Below are positions 5,634-7,730 of a stretch of DNA of 7,730 nt, piece by piece. The notes under the pieces are model-generated. The model had not been told where the DNA came from, did not search any database, and saw only the letters and a program-made list of their open reading frames with translations. Where the stretch lies: NCBI GenBank assembly GCA_015655255.1, contig JAATFJ010000135.1, forward strand, positions 1-7,730, given 5' to 3'. Source of the stretch: Actinomycetales bacterium. Lineage in GTDB: Bacteria > Actinomycetota > Actinomycetes > Actinomycetales > Microbacteriaceae. Position 1 is the first letter of the stretch. Each line of letters begins with the position of its first letter. The translations under genes and the position numbers were made by a program.

Positions 5634-6620
5634 ATGGTGAGTTTGACGGCCGACATGAGCCCGCTTCGTCCCGATCGCAACTTGGCAATGGAACTCGTGC
5701 GTGCCACCGAGGCCGCCGCGATCCGGGCCGTTCCCTTCATCGGGCGAGGCGAAAAGGAAGCCGCGGATGGCGCGGCCGTCGATGCTATGCGCGCCTTTCT
5801 CGGCACGGTCGACTTCCAGGGGAAGGTCGTCATCGGCGAGGGCGAGAAGGACAACGCTCCCATGCTCTTTAACGGCGAGGACGTGGGTACGGGACGTGGT
5901 CCCGAGTGTGACATCGCCGTGGACCCCATCGACGGCACCTCGCTCACGGCGGCGGGCCGACAGAACGCCCTCTCCGTGCTGGCCGTCTCCGATCGCGGAT
6001 CGATGCTCGACGCCTCGAGCGTCTTCTACATGGACAAGCTGGTTACGGGCCCTGCGGGTGTCGGCGTCGTGGACATCCGCCTGCCCATTGCCGAGAACAT
6101 CCGGCTCCTCGCGAAGGCGCTCGACAAGCCCGTGGGGGAGATCGTCGTCTCGGTGCTGAACCGTCCGCGTCACGAGAAGCTCATCCAGGAGATCCGCGAG
6201 GCAGGTGCGGGGACGCGCCTCATGAGCGACGGTGACGTCGCGGGCGGGATCAACGCCGCCCGTCACGCCGCGCGCACGGACATGTGCGTGGGGATCGGCG
6301 GTAGCCCCGAGGGGATCGTCACGGCGTGCGCCATCAAAGCGCTCGGCGGGCACATCCAGGGCCGCCTCTGGCCGCGCGACGACGACGAGCGCCAGATCGG
6401 CATCGATGCGGGGCTCGACATCGACAAGGTCTATGAGGCGGATGATCTTGTGCGGGGAAACAACACGATCTTTGTCGCCACGGGGGTCACCGACGGACAG
6501 CTCGTCGCGGGGGTGCGGCGCGACGCGGGCTACGTGTATACGGAGTCGGTCGTCCTCCGCGGTGCCTCCGGCACGCTGCGGCGCATCGCCTCGGAGCACC
6601 TCGTCTCCAAGTGGCTCTGA
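5634..6620 (+). CDS. glpX: Class II fructose-1,6-bisphosphatase GlpX
   Basis: Hydrolyses fructose 1,6-bisphosphate to fructose 6-phosphate plus phosphate, the committed gluconeogenic step; cytosolic and metal-dependent. It has 328 residues, a typical length. Seen: RNLAMELVRATEAAAI near 15-30, VIGEGEKDNAPML at 66-78, the lithium-sensitive-phosphatase signature DPIDGTSL at 97-104, SDGDVAGG at 198-205, and GGSPEGIVTA at 222-231, which together define GlpX. The acidic metal-site residues in GEGE and DPID are all present. The start at 5634 is favoured by the -10 spacing for a leaderless mRNA. GTG at 5637 (GAAGG 4 bases upstream) and ATG at 5655 are alternatives, and all lie before the conserved domain. 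In many actinobacteria this is the main FBPase. It diverges from fba and shares its promoter core. A modest GC hairpin follows the stop. Confidence 0.96.
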   Translation: MVSLTADMSPLRPDRNLAMELVRATEAAAIRAVPFIGRGEKEAADGAAVDAMRAFLGTVDFQGKVVIGEGEKDNAPMLFNGEDVGTGRGPECDIAVDPIDGTSLTAAGRQNALSVLAVSDRGSMLDASSVFYMDKLVTGPAGVGVVDIRLPIAENIRLLAKALDKPVGEIVVSVLNRPRHEKLIQEIREAGAGTRLMSDGDVAGGINAARHAARTDMCVGIGGSPEGIVTACAIKALGGHIQGRLWPRDDDERQIGIDAGLDIDKVYEADDLVRGNNTIFVATGVTDGQLVAGVRRDAGYVYTESVVLRGASGTLRRIASEHLVSKWL

Positions 6621-6631
6621 TCCCGGAGCCT

Positions 6632-6647
6632 CCCGCGCTGCCGCGGG
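6632..6647 (+). terminator. Weak GC hairpin after glpX, possible terminator
   Basis: CCCGCG and CGCGGG pair over 6 bp around a CTGC loop, starting 12 bases after the glpX stop. An alternative outer pairing of GATCCC (6619-6624) with GGGATC (6646-6651) competes with it. No T-run follows, only ATCGTTATCG. It could be a U-less terminator or chance in GC-rich sequence. Confidence 0.3.
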
Positions 6648-6734
6648 GATCGTTATCGAGCCGGAACCGCGCGCACACGAGCAGATACCCCCATTCTCGG
6701 GACATGCTGGCACAATAGGCCTGGGCCTCCCGCC

Positions 6735-6756
6735 CGCGGCATGAGTTCATGCCGCG
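6735..6756. promoter_or_regulatory. 22-base palindromic hairpin before the 99-residue gene
   Basis: CGCGGCATGA (6735-6744) and TCATGCCGCG (6747-6756) are perfect 10-bp arms with only GT between. The site ends 11 bases before the AGGAGG ribosome-binding site (6768-6773) of the gene at 6781. As DNA it could be an operator; in RNA the two-base gap forces a loop that opens at least one pair. It also carries an ATG, but no sensible reading frame starts there. Confidence 0.5.
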
Positions 6757-6780
6757 TCGTGATCCCCAGGAGGGCGACAG

Positions 6781-7080
6781 ATGACGACGCATCACGAACG
6801 GAGCGGCACCGCCGCGCCGAAGAAGTTCATCACGACCAACACGGGCCGCATTCTCCGGGTGAACTCCGACGGCTCACCGACCGACGGTAGTGCCGTGACG
6901 ACGACGGCCGCAGCCGCTCCCGTCGTGCCCGTCGACCCGGCCCGGCGCACCGATGTGCTCTTCCGCGTCCGCCGCGACGAAGGACACGAGGTGAGCGCCT
7001 GGTGGCTTATCGGCGCTTTCGTCGTCACCTCCGGACTCGTCATACTGCTGCTCAGCGGCGTACCCTACGTCGCGGCCTGA
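6781..7080 (+). CDS. Hypothetical single-span membrane protein, 99 residues
   Basis: I do not recognise a family. Residues 1-57 are hydrophilic and low in predicted structure, with a KKFITTNTGRILRVNSDGS segment (14-32) and a T/A/P/V-rich linker (40-54). Residues 58-72 are charged (VLFRVRRDEGHEVS), and one hydrophobic helix spans about 73-92, leaving a short PYVAA tail. This gives a tail-anchored layout with a probably cytoplasmic N-terminus and no signal peptide. The start is well supported: ATG with AGGAGGG at 6768-6774 and a 6-base spacer, one of the best ribosome sites in the window. A 10-bp-arm palindrome precedes it. Its last 16 bases overlap the 3' end of the converging rmuC gene. The strong ribosome site and ordinary codon use argue that it is real. 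A role beside glpX or rmuC cannot be inferred. Confidence 0.75.
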   Translation: MTTHHERSGTAAPKKFITTNTGRILRVNSDGSPTDGSAVTTTAAAAPVVPVDPARRTDVLFRVRRDEGHEVSAWWLIGAFVVTSGLVILLLSGVPYVAA

Positions 7081-7730
7081 CCCGGCGCATCCGCGCTATC
7101 GCGGATATCGCCGACATCGGCGCGCACTGCGGCGGAGCCGGAATCCGATGACCCCTCCTCGTCCCGGAGTGTGAGCTCGGGCTGGCTGAGTCGTCGGGGC
7201 GAAGCGGTGATCGTCGCGGGCTCGGTGAGGGCGGACCCGTCGATGCCGGGGAACTGTCGGGCGGTGACGAGCACTCTGCTCTCCAGGGAGCCCGCGAAGC
7301 GGTTATAGCTGTCGACGGCGCGTTCCAGCGAGCGGCGCAGATCGTCGGCATGCCCCGAGAGGACGCCCAGCCGCTCGTAGAGCTGTGTCCCCAGCGTGAG
7401 CAGCCGCTGCGCCTGCGTGGACACTTCCTGCTGCGACCACGTGTAGGCGACGGTCTTCAGGACCGCCCAGAGGTTGACGGGCGAGGCGAGGGCCACGCGC
7501 TTGCCGAATGCGTAATCGAGGAGGGCGGGGTCCTCGTCGAGCGCGGCGGCGAGGAGGGATTCGTTGGGCAGGAAGCAGATGACGAACTCAGGACCCGCAT
7601 CCAGCCCCGCCCAATAGCCCTTCTTGCCCAGGGCATCGACATGCGCGCGCACGGCCCGCGCATGCTGCTGCAGCAGGGCGCGCCGACGCGCATCGTTCGC
7701 GTCGATCGCGGAGAGCGCGCTCGCCTCCAG
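7065..7730 (-). CDS. rmuC: DNA recombination protein RmuC (N-terminus cut by window edge)
   Basis: The frame is open from the right edge; 221 C-terminal residues are visible, while RmuC proteins usually exceed 400. Seen: the conserved HVDALGKKGYW (visible residues 30-40) followed by GPEFVICFLPNES (46-58), the hallmark of the RmuC core; then AALDEDPALLDYAFGKRVALASPVNLWAVLKTVAYTW-type sequence typical of the family, and a helical region with QLYERLGVLSGHADDLRRSLE. The last ~60 residues are a variable polar tail. RmuC proteins have an N-terminal membrane or coiled-coil part, not visible here, and a PD-(D/E)XK nuclease-like core; they limit inversions at short repeats in E. coli, with the mechanism uncertain. 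The stop TAG at 7067-7065 lies inside the converging 99-residue gene, a 16-base tail-to-tail overlap with no terminator between them. Confidence 0.93.
   Translation of the reverse strand: MEASALSAIDANDARRRALLQQHARAVRAHVDALGKKGYWAGLDAGPEFVICFLPNESLLAAALDEDPALLDYAFGKRVALASPVNLWAVLKTVAYTWSQQEVSTQAQRLLTLGTQLYERLGVLSGHADDLRRSLERAVDSYNRFAGSLESRVLVTARQFPGIDGSALTEPATITASPRRLSQPELTLRDEEGSSDSGSAAVRADVGDIRDSADAPGQAAT

Noticed and set aside
5556..6713. A 385-codon minus-strand frame opposite glpX.
   Set aside because: glpX is intact with its signature motifs, and the antisense product is compositionally biased and has no recognisable domain.
6711..6716. CACAAT as a -10 element for the 99-residue gene.
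   Set aside because: It fits TAnnnT only partly, and the -35 position reads CCCCCA, so the promoter was not called. If it were used, the palindrome at 6735-6756 would lie in the leader RNA.
1..7730. A defence, mobile or other new multi-gene system.
   Set aside because: Every large gene falls in a known housekeeping family. There are no transposase, integrase, toxin-antitoxin or nuclease-effector motifs, no direct-repeat arrays, no tRNA-like sequence and no shift in composition.

Overview
The window looks like ordinary chromosomal core sequence from a high-GC actinobacterium, most likely Microbacteriaceae and possibly Microbacterium or a close relative. Four things point there. Base composition and codon use are evenly GC-rich. 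The exonuclease VII genes are followed by a DUF4245-type membrane protein. FBPase is the class II (GlpX) type and aldolase is class II (Fba). Several -10 boxes fit TAnnnT, and two of them sit six bases before an ATG, as expected for leaderless mRNAs. The genus is inferred from general knowledge, not from a search.

Layout from left to right. Positions 1-3735 form one minus-strand operon read as xseA - xseB - DUF4245-type membrane protein - beta-carbonic anhydrase - fumC, with fumC cut by the left edge. The last three junctions each use a 4-base stop/start overlap (GTGA, ATGA, GTGA), so translation is probably coupled along the chain. At 3736-3839 a short divergent region carries an 11-bp inverted repeat that overlaps the predicted xseA promoter. 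At 3840-4364 (+) lies a 174-residue protein with a proline-rich N-terminus and three membrane segments. A bidirectional 18-bp hairpin terminator separates it from the converging fba gene (4420-5448, minus). fba diverges from glpX (5634-6620, plus) across a 185-bp region with mirrored -10 elements and a 12-bp palindrome. A small single-span membrane protein of unknown function follows (6781-7080, plus) behind a palindromic hairpin. It overlaps the 3' end of the converging rmuC gene (7065-7730, minus), whose 5' part runs off the right edge.

Fba and GlpX act in sequence in gluconeogenesis: Fba forms fructose 1,6-bisphosphate and GlpX dephosphorylates it. Their near-identical promoter cores suggest shared control. 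XseA and XseB are the two subunits of exonuclease VII, and RmuC is another DNA-maintenance protein. Carbonic anhydrase and fumarase are central-metabolism enzymes that appear to be translated in tandem.

I see no mobile element, CRISPR array, phage gene, tRNA, rRNA or defence cassette, and no convincing new multi-gene system. The points worth a second look are regulatory (inverted repeats, mirrored promoters, leaderless starts, overlap coupling) plus two membrane proteins without assigned function.
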